DNA from: Puffinus mauretanicus
Taxonomy: Eukaryota > Chordata > Aves > Procellariiformes > Procellariidae
NCBI GenBank assembly: GCA_023333565.1
Contig: JAJKFH010004053.1
Location: forward strand, 62,001 to 126,000
DNA: 64,000 bases
Reading direction: 5' to 3'
How positions within the stretch are numbered: the first letter of the stretch is position 1; every line of letters begins with the position of its first letter. Positions 24,966 through 37,492 of this stretch are shown one piece after another. The position numbers and the translations under genes are program-made. The notes under the pieces are model-generated. The model did not search any database. It had not been told where the DNA came from and worked only from the letters and a program-made list of their open reading frames with translations.

Positions 24966-27900
24966 AATGTTGCACTTGGCATGTCTCTTGACATTTGGGG
25001 TGGGGTTTGTTTGGTTTTGTGTGCTGATTTTAGTTGTCTTCTGAACACTGAACCTCTGCTTAGCAGTGGTGGCTTTTTTAAGGTAAGCCTAGATTGTATT
25101 TCAGGTAGATAGTAAAAGTGAGGGGGTTTTGTGTGTATTGTTTTACATGTATTTCTTATACTGTATCAACTGTTTGGTTTGTAGATAGTTTTCACTTGTG
25201 TAGTGAAACTTCTTGGGAAAATACATTTCTTTTTCATTAATTGCAGCTATAAATAAAGTAGTGGAGAAGCAGATAGAGATGGGTGTAATGTTTCCTGTTG
25301 TGATCTTTGAGACAGGATAGATGAATGAGTCATTCATTTAAGTAGCAGTGCTGATAATGAAGGCTTCAAGGAAAATATTAAATTCTGTCATTGTGACCTG
25401 CCTGTGCTCAGGCTCCTGATCCTGAGAGCGACAATCCCAGGCTCTCCAGGTCTGCTGCAATGCAGCCTGCTCTGGCAGTCGCCCGCTGCTGCTCTGCCTG
25501 CTGACCCCTTTTCCCATCATAACTTCTGGAAGCCAAACTCTTACTGTGCAAGGTGGAGAGACCCGACGTCTCCAGCAGTGATGCTGAGGTGCATGCAGCC
25601 TCACTGCTGAGGAGGAGGCAGGACCGCTGCTCTTGGGAAGGAAGCAAAGAGTGACTGACTTTTTAAAATAAATGCTTCATTTCTGTGAGTGTGCGCATGT
25701 GTGCACTGCAAGAGTTTTGACGTGTTTTGCATGCTACTGATGTTAAAGTACATGTGGTTGCTGCTTATTTTCAGCTGATGTCTCCACTGCTCTTTTTCCT
25801 CTCACAACTGAGTATCAGTTTCTGCCCTTGTCTGATCTACAATTACCGCCCCCTACAACTTATGCCTCCCACTTTTTCTCACAGAAAAATAATGAGTTCT
25901 ACTGATTATTTTCCTTATTTCTTCCCACTCCCTCAGCACCAAGCCTCACTATCCTCCCCACTCCAGGAGGGGGAAATGAAAATAGCAACAAAATTACTAA
26001 TTCTTCTGTGGCAGCCTCTTATTTGCTGCTGTCAGTGCTCTGCCACAACTCAGGTTCCTGGGGAGAAGGGTTAAAATCCAAGCAGTTGCTGGGACCTTAC
26101 ATCTTCCTGCACAGGAATTTAATAATGCACCAGTTTTTCAGTTGCGTGGAACAATTGAGAGCAGGCTTAAATACAATTGTCTTATGACTATATTAGCAAA
26201 GAAGAGCCAATCCATCTTTTTTTTCTGAAATAAATGCTGTTTAGTTCATTATTGCTTGCTGTTAAAAACAAACAAACCAAAACAAAACCTTTATTATCTT
26301 AAAAAATAGATCTGCAGAATTAATTGCTTTTTAAGCATAGCATTAAACTGTTGTTTTTATTTGTCTAAGTAGTTTGGGGTACTTTTCTCTAAAACAGTAA
26401 TAAAAGTAAATCCCACATTCATGCTGTGTTTAAAGCAATTTTGACAAACTTAAACTGGTAATACCAGGCCTGTTTTGTTTCTTTAACAAGATTTTTATGA
26501 TAAGTCTGGAATGCTCCATCTAAGCCTGATTTCCAGCTGAAATCAGGTATGACGGAGCTTGCCAAACTCATTGTGTTTGATCTGGTTAGCAGTAATTTTT
26601 TTTGTTTTGGTTTTTTTAATTTGCTAAACAGAACTCTGACATTTCCTGGAAAAGGACTGGGATGAATTTTTGATAGTCTGTAAAAATCCATATGAGCAAA
26701 CATGGCTTTAGCATTAATTCACGCAACGCTAAAATCAGAGATGGCATCCTAGTGCTGGAACAATGTTTCTCACCACTGGGATTTGCCTCTCATACCAGTT
26801 TAATCCCTCTCAGTGAAAGCCATGAACACTCAAATGCTACTTTACACTTGCTGCAAAGCTGCCTGGTTCATCTCCAGTGCTTGTTGTGGATATACAGGTC
26901 CAAGCTCAACAGCTGAGTTCAGCTCCAGGGGCAGCCACCTTCCAGCAGGGCTGGATCCTGCTGCTGTCAAAAGATGCCCTGGAACTCAGGGCTCAGCAGG
27001 ACTCACGAGTGCCTTCTGCCCCAAGCATGGCAATACCTCCGCAAGCAGCAGAGCTGATGGACTTATAAGCACCAAGCTCCTGAGAGCCATCACCTCTCAT
27101 GCAAACCAAGAGCTGCCAGCTCTTGTGGCTCCTTTGAGTGCAGCAGGAGCCAAGGGCCAGGAGCGCCTGACTTTCACAGCAGCACATGAGGTCCTGTCAG
27201 CTGCTAAATGGTATCTTGCAGCTGTAAGGGGTCAGTTCCCCCCACATTGTCATTCTCCATCTGGAGATGCTCTTTGCAAATTTCCCCTTCTTGCAAGGCA
27301 TAAGTTGTAGGGTTCGGTTTTTTTCATAACACCACTTTGCGTGCTGACTGCTTTTAATGCACTGGTTGCTAGTGCTCTGCTCTGGGATGCTGTAATCCTG
27401 CTTCATTCTTGTAGACAAGAAGGTGGATTGCTAATGATTTGACTAAATTCAGAAGGTGGAACCATACACCGTTATCCCTGATGCCCTCTCTAATTATAAC
27501 AAGTAAACATATAGGAACGGTTGTTTTTACTGAAAAAAGATCTAGCTTGATTGAACAGCCAAGTGGGAACACTGTTTTTCTCCAGGTCAGCCCAAGCTCT
27601 CTAGCTGTGCCACCATGCTTCCCACGTGTTGTAGCCACCGTTCAATCCTTACGAGTCGTGGTGGCTCAGAGGTGTTCTGGTGCCACTCTGTACGAGGAAA
27701 GGTGGCCATAGCAGTGACAGAAAAATTGTTCTTAGGCAATAAAAATCAGCTGGCAAGGTTTTGAACCATGGTGGTGCAGGAAATAGTGTTTCTTTCTGTA
27801 GACTCAGCGGTCTGTAAAATGATACATTGCTTCATAGTTCAGCAAGGTGAATGTCTTGATTAATCAGAGCTGTCTTCCTATGGAAATAGGGTCTGATTAT

Positions 27901-28326
27901 TTATTTTTATGGAAAATGAGTTGGCTCTTTGCATAGATAAAGTCATTTTGACTTGGACAGAAATTCTTTCACTTTTAGAGGATAATATAGCTTTTCTCTC
28001 TCTTCACGCCAGTGCTTGAGCTAGCTGTTGTCTAATTCTCTTTTAATGCCACTTCTTTTCTGCAAATTGGAAAATTTTTCCTGAGGACACCGGGGTTTCC
28101 ACTTGCTGGAGCATCTTCCTCAGAACTACTCATCCTCACCTCTTTTGCAGACCCTTGTATTTTTGAGGTTAATCTGCCTTATTCTGCTGAGCATCAGTCA
28201 CAAGTTCTCCTTCTTCCTTTGTTCTTTCTTTTGGCAGATCACCTCACTTTCTGTTTTCACACTATCACCCACTTATTCTTCCGTGAGCTCTGATACTTAC
28301 CTGCCTCCCTTATCTGTTCCTCAGCT
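24966..28326. other. Intronic sequence without recognised genes
   Basis: This stretch includes GC-richer patches at about 25400-25640 and 26900-27260. The 165-codon open frame at 26813-27310 has no known domain and no good splice context, so I do not call it a gene. Confidence 0.55.
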
Positions 28327-28692
28327 ATAAGGGGAGACCTTATCACTCTCTACAACTACCTGAAAGGAGGTTGTAGCCAGGTGGATGTCAGTCTCTTCTC
28401 CCAAGTAACAAGTGATAGGACGAGAGGAAATGGCCTCAAGTTGCACCAGGGGAGGTTTAGATTGGATATTAGGAAAAATTTCTTCAACAAAAGGGCTGTC
28501 AAGCCTTGGAACAGGCTGCCCAGGGAAGTGGTTAAGTCACCATCCCCAGAGGTATTGAAAAGACGTGTAGATATGGTGCTTAGGGACATGGTTTAGTGAT
28601 GGACTTGGCAGTGTTAAGTTTATGGTTGGGCTCGATGATCTTAAGAGTCTTTTCCAACCTAAATGATTATGTGATTCTATGATTCTATGATT
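28327..28692 (+). mobile_element. CR1 LINE 3' fragment with ORF2 C-terminus
   Basis: The frame reads [20 protein letters not shown], then [20 protein letters not shown] and WNRLPREVV, the conserved C-terminal end of CR1 ORF2. The 3' end follows, with GGGCTCGATGATCTTAAGAG and two perfect ATTCTATG copies at its tail. It is 5'-truncated at about 28327. The tidy 3' terminus and nearly open frame suggest moderate age. It is the same apparent subfamily as 5774-5972. Confidence 0.95.
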
Positions 28693-29742
28693 TGCAGGTG
28701 TCTTTGCTCTTCTTTCCTTCCATTTCACAGCTTCTTTTCTTAACTTTTTAGGATGTTTGGAGCACTCCAAACTTATCCTTCAAGCCTGATTCTTCTCTAT
28801 TACGGGTTTTGCTGTTGTATCCTTACTTCATGGCCATATGTTTCCCATTCTCCTCATCTAGGAATCTGCTGTCAAAATCTTCTTGTTTGCTGGACTTGCA
28901 AGTTTTCAGTATATCCATCCTTCCCTCTTCTCTCATACCTTTTCATTTCCCATCCAAATTTTGCCTTCATCCTCAGCTGTGGCTTTAGTCTTGGGATCTT
29001 TTCTTTGGTGGAACCTGTTAGATTACATTTCTTGCACGTACATATTCCAGAGCGTGCTTACCAGTGTGTAACTAGTCATTGTAATGGTCTTCGCTTCTCT
29101 CCATGTCCCGTCTTCTGCTGCCTTGGCAACCACTTAGATAACTTTTACTACTCCTATCCTTAAATGCAAAAGCACGAAAAAAGAAAGAGCTCCCAGCAAC
29201 CTCTACCATCTTTAAATTCACATGAAATCTCCACTGTGTTTCTGCTTTGTTGACTTTTTCACTGGCTATTTTATCAGTGAGCTTTTGTTAAGGCTAAGAA
29301 AATACTGAAATTGACTTTTTCAGGGTTTATTTCACAAGCCTGGTTTATCTGAAGGGTTGAGTTCTTTCTTTCCTCTCCACTGGAGTAACCTTGCTCCGAA
29401 GTTACGAAGAACTGCTCCTAAATAGCTGGAGTGGGTAGGGAGTTGCATCTACCTTCAGATTTCTGTAACAGTGACTACTATCTCTGGGAACACTATGTTC
29501 TCCACATGTTGATTGGTGGGGAATAGGCAGTTTTATCTTATAATTTAGTGGACCTGCTTAGCAAAGTATTTTGGGGGAGAAAAGGCACACGAATTGCTAC
29601 AGCAGGTGGCTTTGATGCATTCTTTCTCATTCTCTACCCAGAAAGATAAAACCACTCAGTCCACTGGCTAGGTCCAGCTTTCTCTTCTTAGTTGTTCTTT
29701 AGATTGGCAGATGTTTTTTTGCTAGAAACTGTTGCAGTGAAT

Positions 29743-29792
29743 ATTGCTTTTTCCTTGAAAGGATTGCTTTTTCCTTGAAAGGATTGCTTTTT
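29743..29792. repeat. Tandem repeat, 20-bp unit, about 2.5 copies
   Basis: The unit ATTGCTTTTTCCTTGAAAGG occurs perfectly twice, at 29743 and 29763, and partially at 29783. Confidence 0.9.
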
Positions 29793-32700
29793 TAGCCAGC
29801 AGTCTCATTTCTGATGAATTTTTAAATATTTAATAAAGCAATTGGTCTGCAGAAAGCACTATTTGCATTGTCTTTGTGTTCTTACATGATGACTGAGGAG
29901 ATTGACAAAGCAGTACTTTGTGTAATATCTATACTTATTTCCAAAACAGAAGAGGATAGATGTTTTCAATTTAGCATAGAATTCCCTACAGTACTTATCA
30001 GGCTTTACAGTCTTAACATTTTTAATCAGTTGCAAAAGATCCTCTTACTCTCTGATTTATATAATAGACCTTAGCTTTTCTATTTTTGCTTCATTTGACT
30101 TCAGAATGTTTCCAATGCTATAAAAAATTGACATTTTGTTTTTCTTATTTTCATCTTAAATTTTTCCATATATCAATGTTGATAAAATTCTCACTTTTTA
30201 AACAGTGACTTTTAAAGAGAAAAAAGATTAGCCATATCCTTAAAACAAAAGACATACAATATTTAATATCAAGCATATTACTGACATTTTATGTGACCAT
30301 TTTTCCTCAAAATCATATTGACTGAAGTTTTCAAGGGACTAATGACTAGTCATGTGTTTTGAATTCTCCATCTGCTGGAGAGCTTTTAATGCTTTCTGGG
30401 GAATGTTGGACTCTTTCTTCTCTCTCCCTCCCTCTTTTGAGAGAGGAATTATAGGAAGAATTGTGAGTTATATAAACCTTCCCTAGCACTCCCACAAGTT
30501 CATGTTGTGTGGTAGTATAGCAGTCCCTGCACTGATGTGAAAAATGATTTCTTGGTCCCTAGTTTCCATTCAGTTTCAAGCACCTCTTTTGCTCATCAGT
30601 GGCGTTTCCTCTTCTCCTGTCCAGTGGGTGACACTGACCAAGGGTTGAGGCTCTTCCAGACGGTGTTTTCAGTGGGCTGTCCCGCTGAGAGGAGACACGG
30701 AGTAGCTGGTGGCAACATGGGTCAGGGCTGAAAGTGGGTGGTAGAGAAGGGGTGGGCAGCCGCACGGTGAGACTGCTGTGTTTTGCAGCTCCAACTTAAG
30801 CACACAGGTAAATCTGCTGCTTGTGCCTGATTGCGAAAATGAAGGTCAGTTCCAGTCAAAGCAGAAATCTTGGCAGGAGCATATGTCTTATTTAGCAGTG
30901 ATCCTTCTAGAAATTTTGAGCCTAATGCACACTATAAACCTGATTTCTTGCTCTCAGAACAAGCAACAATGTTAACATATAGGCAATTGTTTCAGTCTTA
31001 GGCTCTTCATAGCAGTTGCTTGAGTTAACTAATTAAAATAAAATGCCTTAATTTTAGCGTTTCAGAATACTTTTGTATTTGTCAAGAAGGTTGGGAGACT
31101 GATCACAAATCCATCTTTTTGTGGCAGACATTGCAGGAATAGTGTGACCTCACTGGTAGGCTTTAATTACTTGTTGCATGTGTTTCGACTAGCTTGAAAA
31201 CTGTAACTGTCTTTAATTGCTGGGTTTTATTCAGGTCCTCCAAATAAAAGGCTGAGTATAAATAGGTGAAGCTCATAATTATACCTGTTCTCTCTAACTC
31301 AGTCTTAACAGGCAGTGTCCTTGCCTGCTCATGGGGTCCTATCAAGACAGATGAGCAAAGAGGGTACTACTTTCAAGAAGTTTAAAGAAGTATACCCATA
31401 GGGTGATACATGTGCCTATCTGGTCTCCTTTAATAACTCTTCGCTCACTGTTTTATTATTGCTATAGACTCTTCCCGAAATCTGTAAACTCAGGGTTACC
31501 TGTGACAAAGAATTTACTACTAATACTTGAAATCAGAGAGTGGGAAAATGAAAGATTGTATTGTTTTCTAAAGATCAAGTTTACATTTGAAAAGCTGTTA
31601 CAATCATGCCTTTAATTCCCTCATTACACATTACATACTTTTCCTCAGAGGCAACCTGTTTGGGCGCCGGGAAGAAGCATTATTTCACAGATGCAATTAT
31701 ATTTGGGGCAAAGATTTTAGGAGCCATAAGGCAGTGTCTTTACAACAGATTAAATAGAGAGCCTTGTAACGAGAGGCTAATGCACAATCTGGCCAGTTGG
31801 CAACAAAAAGGAAAAATTTGCTTACAAGTGAAGGATAAGAGCATTTTAACTTGGAACAACTCAGTAGATGATGCAGTTGCTAGGTAATGTCTTTCATTTC
31901 TGGAACAAGTCTTGAGGTGAAAGCTAATCAATAAGGTCGATAGAGTGTGATGTCATTTGTTGCCATGGTTTCTGAACTTAACAGTCTGTTATCTGCAAAT
32001 AATATTGATGGTTGCTATGCAGTGGAATCTTTTCATATTGTTGTTTTGCCATTATAAAGCTCTTTAATCTTGGCTAAAGCTTCAAAGAGCAGAGTGTCTA
32101 GGAGTTTAAATGTTGTAATAGATAGGCTTGTATTACAACCCAAAAATATCTTGAAATTTACTACCTAATAAACAACAGGCATCAGCAGGAAGTGAACAAG
32201 GTTAACATTTTGGTGATTAAACTTCCACAAAGCAGTTGACATTTTCTAGTAAATTAATCTGCAAATTAAATATCTCTGTTGAATTAGTGCTATGACTCAT
32301 CACATGGCAGATCATGTAAAAAAAGGGGTAAGCAGTCAATCCTCTGGATGATAAGGCAGTCAAATGTATAAAGCTGTAAATGACTCAAAAGCCATCACAG
32401 CTTCTTGAACAATGTCCTTGTGTTTCATATATCTTTCGCTGTTGGATCGTGCCTCTTTATTATGTTTGGGTTTTGCTAGAAAATATTTTATAGCAGCTTA
32501 TGCTAAGCATCAGACAGTTGGACAGGCTGAAAGGGAAATGAGACTTATTTTTCCTGATAGTTGTCAAGGTGAAGGAAAAGCATGTCTCAAGTCAGGTCCT
32601 TTAAATCAAACACAATACTTCATTTTTCATATTCTATGGAGAAGATGTTAGTTTTAGTAGAATGCCGTGTATCCTTTATGTGATTTATTGGCACCTCTTT

Positions 32701-33591
32701 ACAGCAGTTTTTCTTGATAGTTTGAGTTATTGAAAGCATTTTGGAGGGAAAGAATGAAAAAGAGATGAAAAGACAGAGCTCAGTGCAAGGGGTTTTCTGA
32801 AAGACGAGGTGATTTGTAGAAGTACAAAATGTTCAGTACCCAGCGGTGAAAGGAGGGGAGAGCCCATTGGACAAAGTGGAGAGAGAAAAAAATTAGAGAG
32901 AAAAGCAGAAAAGAAAGAGGCGATGGAAGAAAGAGGAACAATTTTCATTGGGGTGAGAGAAGAGGGGAGAGGAGGAAGGGTAGGAAAAAATCATATGATA
33001 GCTTGCTGAATTCTAGGGTTTTTACGTCTTCGGAGCGACATTTGCCATGCTGTCTAGTTTTTCTTTTTTTCCCCAACAGATTCCTCCTCCTTCTCTTCCA
33101 TTTCCACTGTCCTCTGCCTTAACAACACATTTCTTTAGAAAGCGTTTTGCCACCTTCTTTCTTGTCTTCTTCACACATCTCTCCTCTGTGTGGTGACATT
33201 GACTATCACATTTCTTTCGAACAGAAAAGTAATTGCCTTCGTTGTCCTACTTGTCCCCTTAATATAGAGAGTGAATTGTCAAGGGCACGCCCCCAACGGG
33301 AGGCCTGAGGAAGATGTCACCAGGAAAAGTGAGGCATATGGCTAAAATCCTGCTCTTGCAAAGTGGGCAGGGGTGTTCTTGATGACTCCTCTCCTGGAAC
33401 TCCTCTAGAAATTCCCTGTTGGCTGTGCAGAAACACAATAGCAGCCTTCAAGGAGTGTATCCTCAAAGCACTGCTACTGAGAAGAGGCAGATGGAGGAGA
33501 CATGCCGGCTTGATGATGATAGCAGATGTCAACAAGTTAACAACCTGAAAGGGAAACTAGCAGCACAGCAGTGCTTCTTACCCAAATGTTT

Positions 33592-33635
33592 AAAGAGAGG
33601 GAGGAGGAAAAAAAAAAAAAAGAAAAAAAGAAAAG
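33592..33635. repeat. Pure purine tract (44 bp)
   Basis: An uninterrupted A/G run includes a long A stretch. It makes the lysine-rich open frame seen across it. Confidence 0.85.
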
Positions 33636-34495
33636 CAACATGGAAAAGAAGATACAAATCAGTAGTGTTGATCAGTGAGAGCTGTAAAAGGCTATCTGAT
33701 GCTAAATCTGTAAAGTGGTGCTGCTGAGTGGATTTATATTAAGAAGTATTTCACTATTAGGCTGTCACAAAGGAAGAGCATTTACTTCAGAAGCCATATG
33801 CCAACTGTGCAATTAGGCTTCCAGTCATACATGCCGCGTGTACTAAAGCGGGGGGCAAGTCTCAGCCATTTGCAACTGCTCTTGCATAATGCTTGCTTTT
33901 ACAATCCTGGATATTCCGTTGCTTGTGCTGTTGTGACAGTTCTGTTGTTTGGGATAACATACTTATCTTTTATTTCTCCGGGGTTTTTATCTTAGGGATA
34001 TTTGTTTTCTGTGTTGGTTTTTTTATCTCCTTTAAGGAGAAACTAAATTGTCAGACCTTTTTTAATACTCTTTCACATTATAAAGCAATTCAATTTTAAA
34101 AAAGATTAAAAGAAACATACATGTTCTGTCTGAGAAAAACGCACATCTTATTATATGAGGGACAGCTTGGTACTTTGTACTAGTGAACAACTTCATAAAA
34201 CATACATACAACAGTGGAAAGTCTCGGCAGCTTTAACAAAAGAATTTCTTAATTTGTGAATTTCTGCTGTTTTTCTTAGGCCAATTTTTTATACCAACAG
34301 CCATTGCAAGACGCTGAGTATAGGTGATGAGCAGACAAGGGACTTTAGGTACGTTCTCCTAAAGGAAAAAGATAAGAGAAGCTGTACACAGCAAAGTCCC
34401 CAGAGCCACCGTGACACTCCCTGCATTGCACACACCTTGTGAAGCCTTTCAAGCTGTTCCCAGCCCTTTCACATGGGACTATGATGTTCCATGTA

Positions 34496-34524
34496 GCACT
34501 GGATGTCACTGAGCACTTAACACA
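34496..34524 (+). repeat. Dispersed 29-bp exact repeat, copy A
   Basis: This segment (GCACTGGATGTCACTGAGCA plus nine more bases) recurs identically at 37464-37492 in the same orientation. The flanks differ. I do not recognise a repeat family. Confidence 0.85.
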
Positions 34525-35493
34525 CATTTGGAGTAGATTTTCCAAGCATGATATGGAAATTAAAATAAAAACAGGTGTATAAACATAAGCAATTAGTGAA
34601 AGTATCCTGGCCTTTGAAGCCACATATAGGCCTAAGGTGAGATAATGCAAGCTGGAACAAAAAGTTATCAGCTATAGATACAAGTCTTCTACGTGTGTGA
34701 TATAGTTATATGATAATACTTAGTTGATTGCAGTTACTTCAGCCCAGTTGATAGTGCTGAATGTAGTAGCTGATGCAGTTATTGCAGTTGAGAGGTGCCT
34801 AGTAAGACTAAGAAAAATACAGATATTTAACCCAATTACATGCTTTAACTACTGTTGGTGCTGTTTAAATAGAAATCTCAGAGCTTGTTGCTAAAAGTTC
34901 GCTTCAGTGTACAAAATTCTTGAAAAAAAGTAGTTAAAAAATCTGAAGTTTGGAAATTACTTTAGATTTATTAAAGCAATTTTAATTTCAGTTTATGTCT
35001 GTATGATTCAGCTAAGCTCTTCTCTGGAGCTTTTATATCTTTAGTTGAGGTCTTGGGTCAGTCATGCTGCAAATAATCTCTTTTTATGAATAGGCTTAAG
35101 GCATGTTTGTTTTCTGTGTATTGATTTAGAAACAGAAAGTTAGTTCCCAACCCAAATATGAACAAGTAGTTGTTCTTGTAATAGTTGCAGCACATTTTTT
35201 CTTGTGTGTGAGGAGATAAATGCACAATTTTATTTGTCACAATGTACTGCAGAAAATAAAAAAGTGCTTGTAGCTTGAACCTTGTGTGGAAAACCCAATT
35301 TTCACCAGAAGGTCTCCACAAAAACAAGCCCCCCACCCCAACCCCCCAACAGGCTAATAGAGCAATCCTGTGCACACTAAGAAAAGAAATCCTTCGTGGT
35401 TCTTGTAGCTTCAGTTAAAACACAAAAACGTCGATATTCCACCTGGTGTTTCAAATGCAAGGAAGCTGCTGTACAAGATGTCCTCTCCTGGGC

Positions 35494-35651
35494 CGTTGGC
35501 TTTCTACCCTTCCTGCAAAGACTCACGAGGCGCAGAGCGCAGCAGAGCCAGGACACCACACTGCTGGAACATCTCACACGCGCCTGCGCTCCTACCACCG
35601 TGCCGCTCACCGGGAATGAGCTAACGCTGGTGCCTGCGATAAAGGTCGGCG
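35494..35651. promoter_or_regulatory. CpG-dense patch (possible regulatory element)
   Basis: I count about 14 CpG dinucleotides in about 160 bp, while the surrounding intron is AT-rich and CpG-poor. It overlaps no repeat I recognise. Function is unproven. It could be a small CpG island, an exapted repeat or a young GC-rich insertion. Confidence 0.35.
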
Positions 35652-37463
35652 AGTTGTGATGAGCAGCACAGTGCACCTTCCTCACTCTGCAGCTACAGCC
35701 AAGCACTCTGTACAGAGGACAAACCACATTTAAGGGCTCTGGTGTTCTTCATTTCTCTGAGATGGTAAAATATCACTTCAGTGCAGAAAGGAGTGTTCAA
35801 GTCCAGCAGGAGAACTGATTTTTTTCATGTAGATGTTGAACTCCTTTGTGAAGAGGTAGCACCAGAGTTATGCTAGCCTATCTAGCTGTTTTGTCACAAA
35901 CCTTCAGACATGCTGGAGCATTGGAGACAAACAGAACTGTACTAATATATGTTCATAAAGCTTTTTTAGAAGAGGGAAACTTATTTTTTTCCCAACATAA
36001 CTAGAGATTGGGGATGACATTGTTCATATATTTTAAGTAGAACATTGCTCCCGCTTGCCCAAAGTCCTTGTAAGAAACTAATCCCCAGATTTTTATAGTT
36101 TGTGTGAGATCAGCCGGATATTCAGGTGTTTAAAGAGGTTCTAAGGATACTTTTGCATATACTAAAGATGCTTCCAAAGGTTTCCTTTTTCTGACACCTC
36201 ATAAACCATCAACCCAGCAGGTCCAAGAATTACCAGCATTTTAAAAGCCAGGGACCCCTCTATGTATAAGGCAGAATTATTTTTTGTATAATCAATACAA
36301 TATTTTTATATGAAAAATATTTTTTATTATGAAAAGCCATTCTAGGTGTAGGAAGCCATTCCAGGCCATTTTGGGAACAGGACATGCAAAATAAACTGTG
36401 TGCCCACTGAGAAGTCTGTAGTTGTTTTCTGTTTGAGTCTATAAATTTCTCCACATTGATCAAGCTCAGCTGGATTACACTGCTTTTAACGCCTCAGACT
36501 GAGCAAGGCATGATGAGGTTGTCCACTATACTTTTGGCAAGCGCTGCATTTTTTTTTGCCCATTTTGTGGTACTGTTTATTCCCTTTACTGGTCTTTTTT
36601 CCCTCTGCCACTCAGTCAGTGCATTTTCCTTTTCCTTATCCGAAGCTGCTACATCCTATCTATTACTTCCTTAAGTCACATCTGCTTCCCCCCACCCACT
36701 ATGTGTCCCCTGAAACTTTGTGATCTTCTGTACAAATCTTCCCATCCCCCTTCTCTGACTTGCTATTTCTGAAATTATTATTTTAGATCGTCTGTTCCCA
36801 TCCAGCATGAAATGGGTTCTGCTGGCAGAAAGACACAGCAGCTTTACTGAATGTGCTCAGGTTGCCTGAGATTGCTTGAAAACAAAGAAATTGCCAATTT
36901 CTGATCGGTAATGCTTTCAGATGTTAAGCCTGGGACAGCCGTGGGGCAGAAAAGTCCTTCCTAAAGGCACATTCCCCTCTATTTATCACTAGCCTGAAAC
37001 ACCGTCTTTCCAAGGTACCAATGAACCTGGTTTGCTTTTACCACAATCTCAGCGCAGTTTGGAGCTGTATTCCTTACACATTAAAAAAAAAAATTAAAAA
37101 TTACTTTATTTATTTATTTTCATTCAGAAGATAAAAATTCAGCACCATGCACAGAAAAATCCTTTATGTTGTAGAAAATCATTTATAGACAGGAAAAGAC
37201 AATGAAGTACATCTTATTATATTCAGTGTTTATTTTTACATTGAAAGCTATTGCTGTTTCTTCCTGATATTTTTGCTGGCAATAACAGGGTAAAAATGTT
37301 TTATTACGCAAATTATATACTTCTAGCACAGTGTTTTAAAAAGAAAATTACCTGTATAAAAGAGACTTTCAGTCAGTCTATATAGGCAGCTGGAAATTGG
37401 TTTGCATGCATGCAGCTAATAGTTACAGCAATTTGCATGGGAGCAGGTTTAATGTAAGGCTAG

Positions 37464-37492
37464 GCACTGGATGTCACTGAGCACTTAACACA
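37464..37492 (+). repeat. Dispersed 29-bp exact repeat, copy B
   Basis: Second copy of the segment at 34496-34524, 2,968 bp downstream. Weak similarity may extend a little way past its 3' end; there is none clear upstream. Confidence 0.85.

Larger units (their letters stand above)
28693..34495. other. Intronic sequence without recognised genes
   Basis: Contents noted are a 20-bp tandem repeat at 29743-29792, a purine-rich zone at about 32740-32990 and a 44-bp pure purine run at 33592-33635. No open frame has a recognisable domain. Confidence 0.6.

Noticed and set aside
26813..27310. 165-codon open frame with higher GC content
   Set aside because: It has no recognisable domain and no convincing splice or promoter context, and other frames in the same GC-rich patch are also open.
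30787..30806. Tiny exon-like segment between TTTTGCAG and GTAAAT
   Set aside because: About 20 bp with no other support; such pairs occur by chance.
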